From assembly GCF_031877795.1 (NCBI RefSeq), contig NC_133939.1, forward strand, positions 5,313,698-5,377,697: 64,000 nt of DNA, given 5' to 3'. Below are positions 37,310 through 48,900 of the stretch, one piece after another. The notes under the pieces were generated by a model that was given only the letters and a program-made list of their open reading frames with translations, was not told the DNA's origin and ran no database searches. The first letter of the stretch is position 1. Each line of letters starts with the position of its first letter. A program made the position numbers and the translations under genes. This DNA is from Strix aluco. Taxonomy: Eukaryota > Chordata > Aves > Strigiformes > Strigidae.

Positions 37310-39977
37310 TATTGAGTGTATATTAACCTTGTGTACTGTTTTCCTTGGTACCTATTTTTTTACTTCTTTTTTTTTTTCCTTTTTTACATTGTTTACATTG
37401 GTTAGTTTCCAGGTTATGTTGTTTATTTGTATCATGGTCCTACTTAGGCCTTACAGGCAAGAAATAATACCCTGTTACACTGAGATGCTGTACAGCATTA
37501 TAGAAAATAAGATAGTCCACGGTCAGGCGACTCCATCTTTGAAGTGTAAAATAACTGAATTGGTTGGGGTGGGGGGCGGGAGGGGAGAGACAAGTGTTTT
37601 AACAATCACCATAGTGATACAGTTCTGTCATTTCAGCTTTACTCTAACATATTATCCACAGTAACTGTTCTGGTTTGCTCTGTATTTGTATAATTTTTCT
37701 TTCAACACAATGAAATTTTAATAACATCATCACTGCCTCCACTCATTCTCATCTTGCTCCAGTGCTCACAGATGAAGTTGATTCAGCAGGTCACTAGAAC
37801 TTATCTGTATTTTCTATTCTTTGCACACTCAATGCCTGATTTACCCCCGCCCAAGACTTCCTTAAAAGTCAAGGGGAATTCTGGTGTTATTAAAAAAAAA
37901 AAAGAGGTTTAATTCCAAGCTTTTGCATGCTCTATTTATCCTAAAGTCTGTAAATCTCTTCTAATTAGCAAGCTAAGCAAACACTTGTTCATTCCTATTC
38001 TAGTGAATGCAATCAGCTGCAGGCTATATTAGCATTACTAATACTTACTGTTAAGTATATGTGTGTGTTTGCATCTGTATCTGTATGTCTGTGTGCACAT
38101 CAGTAAATAAAGATAAATGGCACTAGTAAGCTCCTAGAAGGCAGCAGTACTCAAAATTAAGTTTAATATCACAATTTATACGAGTTTTTAATATTAGCAT
38201 TTAAGTCTGCTAAATATAATTAATTTTGTAGGGGGAAAAAAAAAAAGTGAAACTAATTCTGCCATAGTGATATATGTTTCCATCATCTCAATCAGGATTT
38301 GGACCCATATTTGGGTCAGTGAAGAACTTCAGTCTGCTCTTGTGATGAGATTGTTAAACCAAAAAAACCTCAGCTACCACAAGATTATATTAGGATCTGT
38401 AAGAAATTTGCTGTGGTGACAGCAAAGAGGTTTAATACCTCTTAAACTTGTGGACTTAGTCTTGTTGACATATAAGCTGTTTCCATGCTTATTAAGCAAG
38501 TGCTGAAGTTGATTCATGCATTAAGAAGTAACAGTCAGGCTAAGGGTTTCATGTTGGAGGTGAGCTGAAGTACAGTCAGCAATCTCTGGGTCACTGTCTC
38601 TCTTTTTCTCCCCTCCCCTTTTTTATTTGGGACTGGATTTAAGGATCAACGAACATTAAAGAATAATGGTTTGAACAGGAGCCTTCCAGCCAGGGCCTGC
38701 ACCAGGAATACATGCTGCTGAGAAGGCTGACATGGCTAGTCATTGAATTACAAGGAAAACATTATTACGTTCAAAGCCAATAAAACATGGGTCTAATTAA
38801 AAGCAGAAATCATAATGTCAGTGGAGAGCTGTGACTGTTACAGGGCAGTATTTGCCTTCCTGCAGGTGACTATGAATCCTCCTACACACTGAGAGCTCTG
38901 CACATTTCAACAGATGTTTACAGAGCAGCTTGTGTGTTTTCCAGATCAATCGGTCTTAGCTACTGAAAGATGGAGTGTCAGAAATCTCTTAAAAATTCCA
39001 GATTTTCCTGAAGAAATTTGATGCAAAGAAGTGGCTTTTATTGTTGGAGGGTATTTTTAAGGACTTTTTTTTTCCTTAATGCACACGTGTATGTGTGTGG
39101 AAACACACACACAATTTTCTTCTGATTTTGGATTTCAGATGTGTTTCATAGAATCCAGAAGGTTGTCTCTCCTCTGTCAATATTTGTGACTGGTTAATGA
39201 TTAACCTTTTGACCTCGTGGCTGTTCCTGGTGTACATCCAAATCTCTCTCCTGTCTTCCCCTAAAAAAATAAAGAAAAAAGTGAGTATAATTGCATGGTT
39301 CTGTGTAAAGTGAATGCATTCTGGATCCTCTGATTTTGGAAAAAGCGAAGAGGTATGTGCTGTCAAATCCTAGTAAATTATTTAGCCTGGGAAGGTAATA
39401 TGAAGAAATACAAACTTCTGTCTTGTAACCTTTATTGCCAGGTATGTGGTGGATGGTCTCCTCGTTGGGCTTTGTGCATACGGTCTTACTTGACAAGACT
39501 GTCAGTGATTACCCAGCAGCTGCCGTCCTTAGAACCTGCTGGCTGAAGTGTTCAGCTCAGCCCTCAGCCTGGGATCCTCCGCGGTTTAAACAAGGCTGTC
39601 GCTGGAACTGGCCTCAGCTCAGTTTGGGCCAGATCCACACCTTCCCGTGCTCACTGTAGCCTTTTTTTATTACTCCTGTGGGCTTTGGATCAGACCCTGC
39701 ACCACATCCTGGCTAGGTCAATCTCTGCATGTTGCCTTGCGAACTGTTGGGATTCCTGTTAGTGTGCAGCATCGGCGTGGCTTGGAGAAACAACGGACAT
39801 CAGGTCAAAATGAACTGGGTAGAATTTGCTTTCTTTGTCCCTTCTCTTGTCCTCTTCCTTCTACTTCTTCATCTTTTTTGCGGGCTAATTCACCCTTGTT
39901 GTTTTATGTGACAATATACATACCAATTTCATTCTCTTCCCTCTGAAGGAAAGCAGTAGGAAGTCAGAGTATTCTGA
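37310..39977. other. Intergenic PROC to paralog
   Basis: About 2.7 kb between the PROC poly(A) signal and the paralog start codon. It is AT-rich with short T/A runs and a TG-rich patch near 38,056-38,098. I see no gene. The promoter and any non-coding leader exon of the paralog probably lie here. The short interval suits a tandem duplication. Confidence 0.65.
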
Positions 39978-42900
39978 ATGCTCACTCAAATGGAGAGTAG
40001 TTCTTCACTTGTGATGTTTCTCCTACTGATGTGCTCCATCAACAGCAGCTGCCCATTTTCATACTCAGGTAGGTACTTCTGAATTACATTTTTAACGTAA
40101 TTGTCTTATTGTGGCAATATTGGCATTTAAACTGAAACTATTTCCTTTTCTGAACACAAAGTCCTGTGGTTTGAAGAAGGACTTCTGGAATGCACAAGAA
40201 AAAAAATGAATATTCATATATATATTTCCAAGAGAAATCAGCTTTTCTTAACTTCCTACTTAGACCACTATCCTGTTGAAGAGTATTCTCCTTGTGACAT
40301 TGAACCCAAAATCTGAATTATTTTTGCATGGCAAATTTTCCAATTTGGGAAGCGAAAATTAGGCGCTTTCAACATGTGTTCTTGGACCTCATGTTGATTT
40401 TGCTACAACAGCTACACAAGGTTTGGAAGTGGCTTCAGAGAGCTTTAGAACAAGCGTGAGAATGTACAGGATCTCATGAATGATTAGGGCTGTCCTTTCA
40501 GAGCAGGAAGAGCAGAAGTGGTATCTGCAAACCAGAAGGCTTCACAACAGGCACATCCTCTACGTGGGATGCCTGCTTACAATAGGTAAATCCTTTAAAG
40601 GTGACCCCAGAACTCAAGGGGTGGTGAAGGGCAATTTCACTGATGTAAGTGAAAGGCATTTTCCCTATTACCAGACAGCAGGATCTGTCCAAAGCTTTTC
40701 TCAGCTAAGAGTTTTTGTGGGCTGTTTCTAATTGCCTAGAAATGAAGTAATTTAATATTATTCTAGAATTTCAGTCATTTTTATAGATACCAATCCAGTA
40801 ACTGCAAAGAAATGTGTGTCTTTATGGTCCATCTCCAAAACTAGGTTCTAACACTAAACCATGACTAGGAAAACAGAGTGCTGTTAAGTGAACTGCTGTA
40901 TGAATTTTAGTAGGCTTTGTCAGCATTACAAAGTGAGCTTTCTTCTTAAAACACTTCTCAGCAGCAGTTCTTCAATCTGTCAGATGGGGTTTGGATACAG
41001 AGCCACGCTTCTGGAGATTTAACAAAAAGGCAAAAACCTCCATCTTCTTTACGTAGTGATGGCATGTGGTATCAGTACATCCACGAGGGCTGAGTGAGGC
41101 CTCATTTTCCTTCAGAGCATCCTGGCTGGAAAATCCTGGGAGCGCTGTGCTTCAGCTACAGGTGCCATGGCAAAGCCTTGTATGGAGCAGCAGGGGGTAT
41201 GTGGGGAGGACCTTACTGCCATAGTCCCTCTTCTGGCCACTCCTCCCTTAATTTATTGACAGTAATAGCTCTTAAGATATTGCAGGACGAGGGCAGATAG
41301 CTTAGTGAAGGAGCAGTGTCTGTCCTTTTGTGGCCACAGTAGCTTCCTGGAAAGCACTGGGTCTCTACTGCTGAGTATCTAACAAAGCTGACACCAAATA
41401 CAAACCAAGCCTCTCCTTTCAGCTTTATTTCCACATGCACACACAGACAGGTAACTAATAATGTTGTGAATCAGGAAGGTTAGGCAGGAAAATACAGCCA
41501 GCCTCCAAAAAGTTGCAATACTCAAGTCTTGTGGAATAAAAAAATTGTTTCTGCACTAATCTCAGTAGTGTCTCAGTAGTGGGTCTTCTGATCCCCTAAA
41601 AGAAAGCTTAAACTACCAGTGCCTTTTGTTGGAACACAGACTAATTTTGTTTTCCTTTGGGCTGTTTACGTAGATTCCTGCTCCCCTTCTTTATATTATT
41701 TACTCAACTGAAAGCACACATGATGGTGACTGCAATGGTGCCGGTTTGTTGTCTTCCAGTATCAGCTGTTCAATCTTGTTTTTCTAGTGTTTATGAGAAA
41801 AGACGAAGCACACGAGGTCCTGAAAGTCCATAAACGTGCTAACTATTTTCTAGAAGAGATTCGTCCAGGGAACTTGGAGAGAGAATGCAATGAGGAAAAG
41901 TGTTCATTTGAGGAGGCTAAGGAGATCTTCCATTCGCAGGAGAAAACGGTGGGAAACTTTATGTTGGGAAAAATAGAGGAAGGTTAACAGTGAGGAATGG
42001 TTTGCCAGCCACCTGGCATGGCTCTGCAGCTTGGTAGCTGGGATGGGTCACGCAAGGCACCTGTGAGATCTCACTTTCTAAGCGAGTGCTCAGTTTGTTG
42101 TGTAAACATTAAATACGATTCCTCAAAAGCATCCAAAACCTATTTCTGTGAGAGCCTCAATCCAGCAACATCCTTCTGACATTTTCAGAGGCCACTTGCT
42201 TGATCAGACCCCTCCAAATCCAGGGGGGGAGCGCCTCGCTCCCAGGGCCCGAGCGCGTCCGGCTGGGAAGCAGGCTGCAGGCGTCCTGCTGGGACCTGCT
42301 GCTGAAATGGCCTGGAACTGCAGTTGTAAACAGAGCTGCCCAATTTCTGTTGTGTCTGGCCCGAGCTGCTTAGGTGATGTCTTCCTTAGCAGGTGGTACA
42401 GCACAGTAGAAACGGCTCTTCCAAGTGAAGCAGCGGGTGCCGAGGGCCTCGCATTGCCACGCTGCGGGGAGGAGCGGGGTGTCACTTCTCGCTCCCAGCC
42501 TGGGGCCACAGACCTTTCACTGGCTGGAGCATTTATGGATCTCAGCTTCATTCCAGTACAATTCAGTTTTATGCACTCTGTGGCTGGTCCACGATGCGAA
42601 TGAAAGTGAGCTGCATGGTGATGATCAGGAGATCTGCTTTGAGAATGTATTTCACAGTTCTAATCAAAGTGTTAATTAACGTGAATCCTAAAAAATGGGT
42701 TTTAAAATGATACCTTCAGTAACCAGTTTGACCACTTACTGTTTTCTTCATTTGTGATTTCTTCTTGCAGATGGAGTTTTGGTTCAATTACAAAAGTAGG
42801 TAAAAAATGGAATTTTAAAAAAATCTATTTCTTGTGTCCCTTCTGGGTACAAAGAATTATGTGGCAGTTTAAAGCCAGGCTTCTCTTAATTCCTGGAATG

Positions 42901-45900
42901 ACACTATGCCTTGTTTCTTCTTCTTAGATTTAAATCCATGTAGTACAAACCCCTGTAACAATGGCGGAGTCTGCATAATAAGACACTACAATTACTTTTG
43001 CATCTGCCCCCCAAAATTTGGAGGAGACAACTGTGAAAAAGGTGAGTACAGGAACAGACACACTGACATGCATTGGGAAGGAAGGATTACAGCTGGAGTT
43101 TGCTCCTTGGATACTTGAGCTGAACCTTTGCACAAGCTCCTCACTGAGGTTATCAGTGGTGACTTTGGTAGACAGATTGTTTGTTGAAGATTCATACGTT
43201 CGTTAGAACAGTGTTTTCTTATATGACACGTTGGAAGGGAATGACATTGTGACAGCAGCTGTAGCTACTTCGAGCTCTGCTGTGCTGTGTGGAAGAGGGT
43301 GGCACCCCCTCCTCCCATGGAGCAGTTCAGGGCTTTTGCACTCCTCTGTGCAAGCCCTGAGGAAGGCACGTGGCCACCTCCCCTCTTCCCCCAGGAGATA
43401 CCACTGCTCTGGTATCTCTGGTATCTCCTGCCACAGATGCCTGCACGGGAGATCATTCATGGTGAGGCCCTATTCTCTTTTTAATTTTATTGAGTAAAAG
43501 CATCAAACAAATTAGCCAAAGCTTAGTGTAAACCAAGAAAAATTTGAATTTATGTTGTAATATACGGATGAAAAAATGAAGTAGAAAAGCTGCCTATCTC
43601 TTACCAGATTTTAGGTCCTCTGAAATACTGTATCTGGTTTGCAAAAGACTGAGGCATGAAATTACAGCAAAAGCCAAACTGACATGGAAACTATGACTCA
43701 TAAGTAAATTTTTTTTCCCCAAGTGCTTTTGTCGACCTTTTCTTTTTACAGTGCAGGAATTAAACATGATTTTTTTTTTTAAATGTAACAATGGATAAAA
43801 ACCTCAGTCAATTTCTCGCAGACTTGGCCCCCATCAACATGCCTAGTACTTTAAATCTGTCATGATATAAAAGATAAGATGTGCAGATGGATCAAAAATG
43901 TGGGCACTTGGGAGTGTTTGCCCTTCCAGGTGTTTTCTTGCCCCTGCTCTACAGGCAGAAAGGCCTGGAGCCCAGCTGTGGCTTCCCAACAAGGCTGGCA
44001 AATAAGAAAATGGTAGAAACAGGAGAACAATAGACATAAGGCAGTGTGTTTGGTTTGCTACAAATCAGTACTGTGAGAGGTACTTCCTTCTGTTTCCCTG
44101 CGAGATTTCAGCAGATTTTTTTTCCTACTTTCTTTCATATAATAATCGTGCTAGAGGCTGTGCCCTGCTCAGGGGTCCACGTGCAGCAATAAGCAAGTGA
44201 ATGCCTGTGTGTTTCCATCACAGAGAAGCTTGAATGCTGGTATAAGAACGGTGGGTGCTGGCACTACTGCAGGGACAGCAGCAGCGCCTTTCACGTGGTG
44301 TGTTCCTGCGCGAAGGATTACACCCTGCACGAGGACGGGAAGAGATGTGTGCCAGCAGGTAAAACGTGGGCCGCTCGGAGTCACGTCAGGTGAAGAGCGG
44401 ATTCGCAGGCACCGTCTTTTCCTCTTCACTAGTTGCAGAAGAGCTACACATGCTGTAGCTACTGCAGCTTGCACTTAGTGCATGGAAAAGATCTGTCTTA
44501 TTTATAATGTTGGGTTTATTTATTTTAAATGTTAAGGTTCTCAGTCAGGTGTCTCTCTCTAATCCAGTGCCCTGTGAGCACGTGCCGGGTGAAGGAGCAG
44601 CAGTACAGTCTGGGGTGGGCCTGTTCCTTCTAACAGCAGCACAGACTTAGATCAACTTAACTGAGTTATGAATCTAAAACCGCAGTGTTAGAAGGCGAGG
44701 GGACATGACAGGGGGCTTAAAACTTTGTGTTAAGGTGTCCTGTCACAGGGGGAGCGCTGGGTTTGGATTCTGCCCTGAAGAGAGCCCTCAGCAGGCTGCT
44801 CCTGGAGTAGCCCGCCGTGGCTGATGCCTGTGGTGGGAAGAGGCACAGCCATGTGCTGTTTCTCGGTAATTAGCTCCACACACCTTGGTCAGATGATGGT
44901 GGGTGGTGAAAGTGGAGTTTGACATCAAGTTGTTCCAGGGCTCTTGCAGGGGGCTTGAAGCCCATTCTTCAGGAAAAATGCTGCTTTTGTGTTGGAATTT
45001 GACATGACACCATGGACCCTGAACTCAAATCCTTATTTCTGTCTTTCCTCCCTCCAGCACGGTTTCCATGTGGCCTGACTAAAGCCAGGCAGGCTCTGGA
45101 GCAGAAAATGCTCCTGAGGGGACAGCGTGAGCATGGGGATGATTTGGCCAAGCGGAATGAGAGCACGGAGGGCCCAGTGAGGCAAACGGAGCTGGAACCA
45201 AGCGCTGCTGGGGCAAATGAGACCTTGAAGGATGCCTTCGGGCAGAGCACGTGCAGGGAGGCTGACGCTGGAGGGGCGGAGGTGGCAGGTGGTGCCTCCA
45301 GCTGGAACAGGACACTGGTGGCCTCTCTGCCCCAGGAGCTGCTGGGGGATGGTGCTGCTGGGCAGGAGATGGGTGGTGGCCCCGAGCATGACGAGGCAAG
45401 GCAGGGGACCACCGGACCAGGCCAGCCTGGGAGCCACCCGGCTCCGCAGAATGAGCCGAGGCAGGGCCCTGTGTGGCAGCACGAGAGCACGGCACCCGCT
45501 GCCAGGCAGAAGGCGGCGGTGGAAGATGCTGCTGGGCAAAACCAAAGCGGGGAGAGCGCTAGGCAGAACCAACCAGGGGCCATTCAAACCGTGCACGATG
45601 GGCATAATGGCAGCAGCAGCTGGGGAAATGCTTCAGACACGCCTCAGCTGGTCCCGCTAAAGGTCAGCTCCACTTTAGAGCACAATGACTCCAGGATAAC
45701 CGGAGGAACTTTGTGTCACCGTGGACATTGCCCCTGGCAGGTAATACTCTTCTTCTAGTCTGGTGATAAATACCACACCTGACTGCTTGCTTGCTTTAGC
45801 ATCACTGGTTCTGTCTGGAGCAGAGTTCATCAAGCCATTATAAAAGGTTGTTTCAGGTTTAGAGCAATCCAGCCACAGGTATTCCACAAACTTCTACAGG

Positions 45901-48900
45901 TCTTTTTGATGCGGTGTATCCTAGTTGCCTTATTTATCATTCTTCCCCCTATCCTAGATACGTGCGCTTTTGTGATCTCAGCTTAACGCTTCCTCTCTTA
46001 ACTACATCAATCAGATCTTCCCCTGCTCTGTTATTCAGGTTCTTTGTTCCTAAATGTTCTTGGTGAAAAGTTGTGCTTCTGACTCCTGCTGGAAGAACGG
46101 CTGGTGGTATTTTTCACAAAAATTTTTCTATGACCAGGTGAGATTCTTCATTAGAAAGCTGAGCTTTTCCTACTTGTTACAGTAGGGAAGATAAAACTGA
46201 GAGGGCTTAAATGTGAAGGCGACCGGCATGTGGCAAGTAGGGGAATCTCCCTGAAGTGTTTCTTTTATTTCCACTATCTTGTTTTTTTAATCTTGGTTTT
46301 GGGCTTTCTTGTGTGTGTCCATGTCCTTATTTGTTACTAATTTTCACTTATTTATATTGTCTCCATTTCATCAGTGTACTATTATTGTTTATGAGCTTGT
46401 GCACAGAAAGTTAACAGACTGATCTAAACCAGCTCAGGTTATCGTCAGTCTATTTTATTGCTGTCACACAAAAAGATTTTCCCATTCCACGCATCAGGAG
46501 GTATTTTACAGGTGGAAAAGCAGGCTGAACCTGCACGGACCCTGCAGTCATTGCACACTTTTGCAAGCTGAAATGGCACTACCAGTTCCTTGTGCGGGCT
46601 TCCACCACCTCACGCACTTCTAGGAGGAACACCAGCTGCTTTCCTTCTGATAAGTGAGACCTGGTTTTGGGTTGCGAGAAGGAAACATAGTCCAAATGCT
46701 GCCTACTTGTTACACTTTCTTCTTGAAATACCATCCAGGAAGTTTTACATTTTCATTCCATTAGGCAATTTGTAATTGAATCTTGTATTTTATGGTGGTT
46801 TTTTTTTTTTTTTAAAGGGTTTTGCAAACCCTTTCCATTCTAGTTCTTCATAACCTAAGACAGAATTTTCAGGTAATTTTTCTTTGCTACTTTTCAGTGT
46901 TTTGTTCTAACACTACTGAACTGAACACCAAAAGCATCAATAGTATATAGAATGAAGTCAAAAGGGCTTACGTAAAACATGATGTTACTCCGGGAACTAG
47001 ACCAAGGTAGGGGGCCAGACTGTGTTGCAGTTTTTTCCACTATTTGATTATTAATTTCACTGAAACTGCAGAGTACCAAAATTTCAGCTTTTCCTTCAGT
47101 TTAATACAAGAAATAACAGGTTCAGGGAGAAGTTTAATTGATGACATGCCGAGGCATTAATGACGTTTGTAATTCTGAATAGACAAGACAAACATCTAAC
47201 GCCAAGCAGTGTGTTTTTACTTCACCTTCTGCTCTCTAGATCATTCCAAATTGTATTACCAATAAAAGGAAAAACAAGTTTCTCAATCTCCACTCTTGCC
47301 CTTTCACTTGACAACTGGGAAAGTGAAAAACTTCTCTATCTAACTTTGTAGACAAACACCACGCTCTTCTTTTTTACCCTGAGTACCAATGAAGTACACC
47401 TTGTGTTACTGTTCACCCCCACCCCCAGAAAATTTCAAGCCACATGAAAAAATCACCATCATACTTTGGTTTCCTTAGGAGAATGCCAGTCATTGTAGCT
47501 CTAATCCCATTTGATTTTGCCAAGCTTAGTTCATTGTACAGTTCTGTTCCCTTGTCACAGATGTGCAGTCATTTTATTACTATTTTAACATTGTCATCTT
47601 TGCTTGGCGTGCTGTAGTCATTATTGCCAGAAGTGTTATTTTCAGGATACAGAGCCTGCAACCGACCCGAGAGAGGGGCAGTGGCACAGGTACTGAACGC
47701 AGCCGTGGCGCCACCTTCGTCCTCATCTTTCATACAGGTTTTGATCCGGAACAGTAATGATGTTGGGTTCTGTGGAGGGAGCTTAATCAGCAGTCGCTGG
47801 GTGGTCACTGCTGCCCACTGCCTCGACCTCATCCGGCCGCACCACGTGACCGTCGGTGAGTAGGTCTGGATGAACAGGGGTAAGTGCTCCCCTGAAACGC
47901 GCGTTGCACTGTGCGTGAGCGCAGGGCAGTAGGTAGCTGAGGAACGGACACGCACATCCAGCCTCACTCAGTTACAGAACGCTTCATTTTCTTGGCAGCA
48001 GGTAAGTGCCGGGGGGGTCCAGCTCATCCCTTTTGTTTTCAAGGCAAACCTGGGAGTGTGAGGCACAGGTTTATCTCCTCCTGTCACCCATTCTGGCAAA
48101 CTCCTTGTGTGCAGAGACTAAGCACAGCTCAGGGTAGACCTCAGAAGGATTCCTGTAGGTGATGGTCTGCTCTTAAGTCACTTTTGTTTTTTAATCAGTC
48201 CTGAGATTAGTCTCCTGCTGCAGTGCCTGCAATCACTCCCTTGTAATGTGCTACAGCACCGGTTACAACAGCAGGAATGCTGCAATAAACACAATCTTGT
48301 GCTTGGAACCCCCAGAAGAGAGACATGCAAGAGGAGCAAACAGAACACAGCACTGCATAACTGACAGGAAACAACTCCTCAGCCTTGTCCAGGGCTGCAT
48401 CTTAATGCTCATGTCATGTTCTTGGGGGCGGGGAACACAAAGGCCCATTCGAAATACAGTGTTTGCTAAGAAGCAGTGACAATCCTGATGGTAAAAATCC
48501 CCACCCTGGAAGCCATAACCTCTGCAAGTATCCATTCATCCAGTCAACAACTTTGTTTTGCTGTTAAAGGGCAAACAGGTAAAGCTGCAGTATAAGGAAC
48601 GACCATTGCAGAGCATGATGTGTTTTGGTGTGTGCCCCCCTGGGCCGGAAGGTCAGAGAATTAATTCCCTGTCATTCCCATTCCTCCAGCCTCCTAGCTG
48701 CTAGAGTTTGCTTAACATTTTAACTTGTCGTGAATACAGGAGACTTTGACAAATACCAGAGAGAATTCAAAGAACAGAAGATCGGTGTGGAACGAACCTG
48801 GACACATCCCCATTATGATTCAGATATCTACAACAGTGACATCGCCCTGTTGTACTTGAGCAGTGATGTTGTTTTTAACGAGTACGTCGTTCCCATCTGC

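Noticed and set aside
39146-39160. TTTCATAGAATCC as a possible second CR1 end
   Set aside because: Only the short TCATAGAAT match is present. The following bases do not continue the CR1 GGTTGGAAGGGACC consensus.
45012-45057. ATG and open frame just before the paralog activation exon, which could suggest a gene start here
   Set aside because: The sequence runs through a typical pyrimidine-rich acceptor (CTTTCCTCCCTCCAG). The exon joins EGF2 in phase 1, so the upstream ATG is intronic.
44969-45605. Long minus-strand open frames (up to about 200 codons) opposite the activation exon
   Set aside because: They mirror a GC-rich, stop-poor coding exon and have the Ser/Ala/Pro/Cys-rich make-up expected of an antisense shadow. 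No splice sites or known family.
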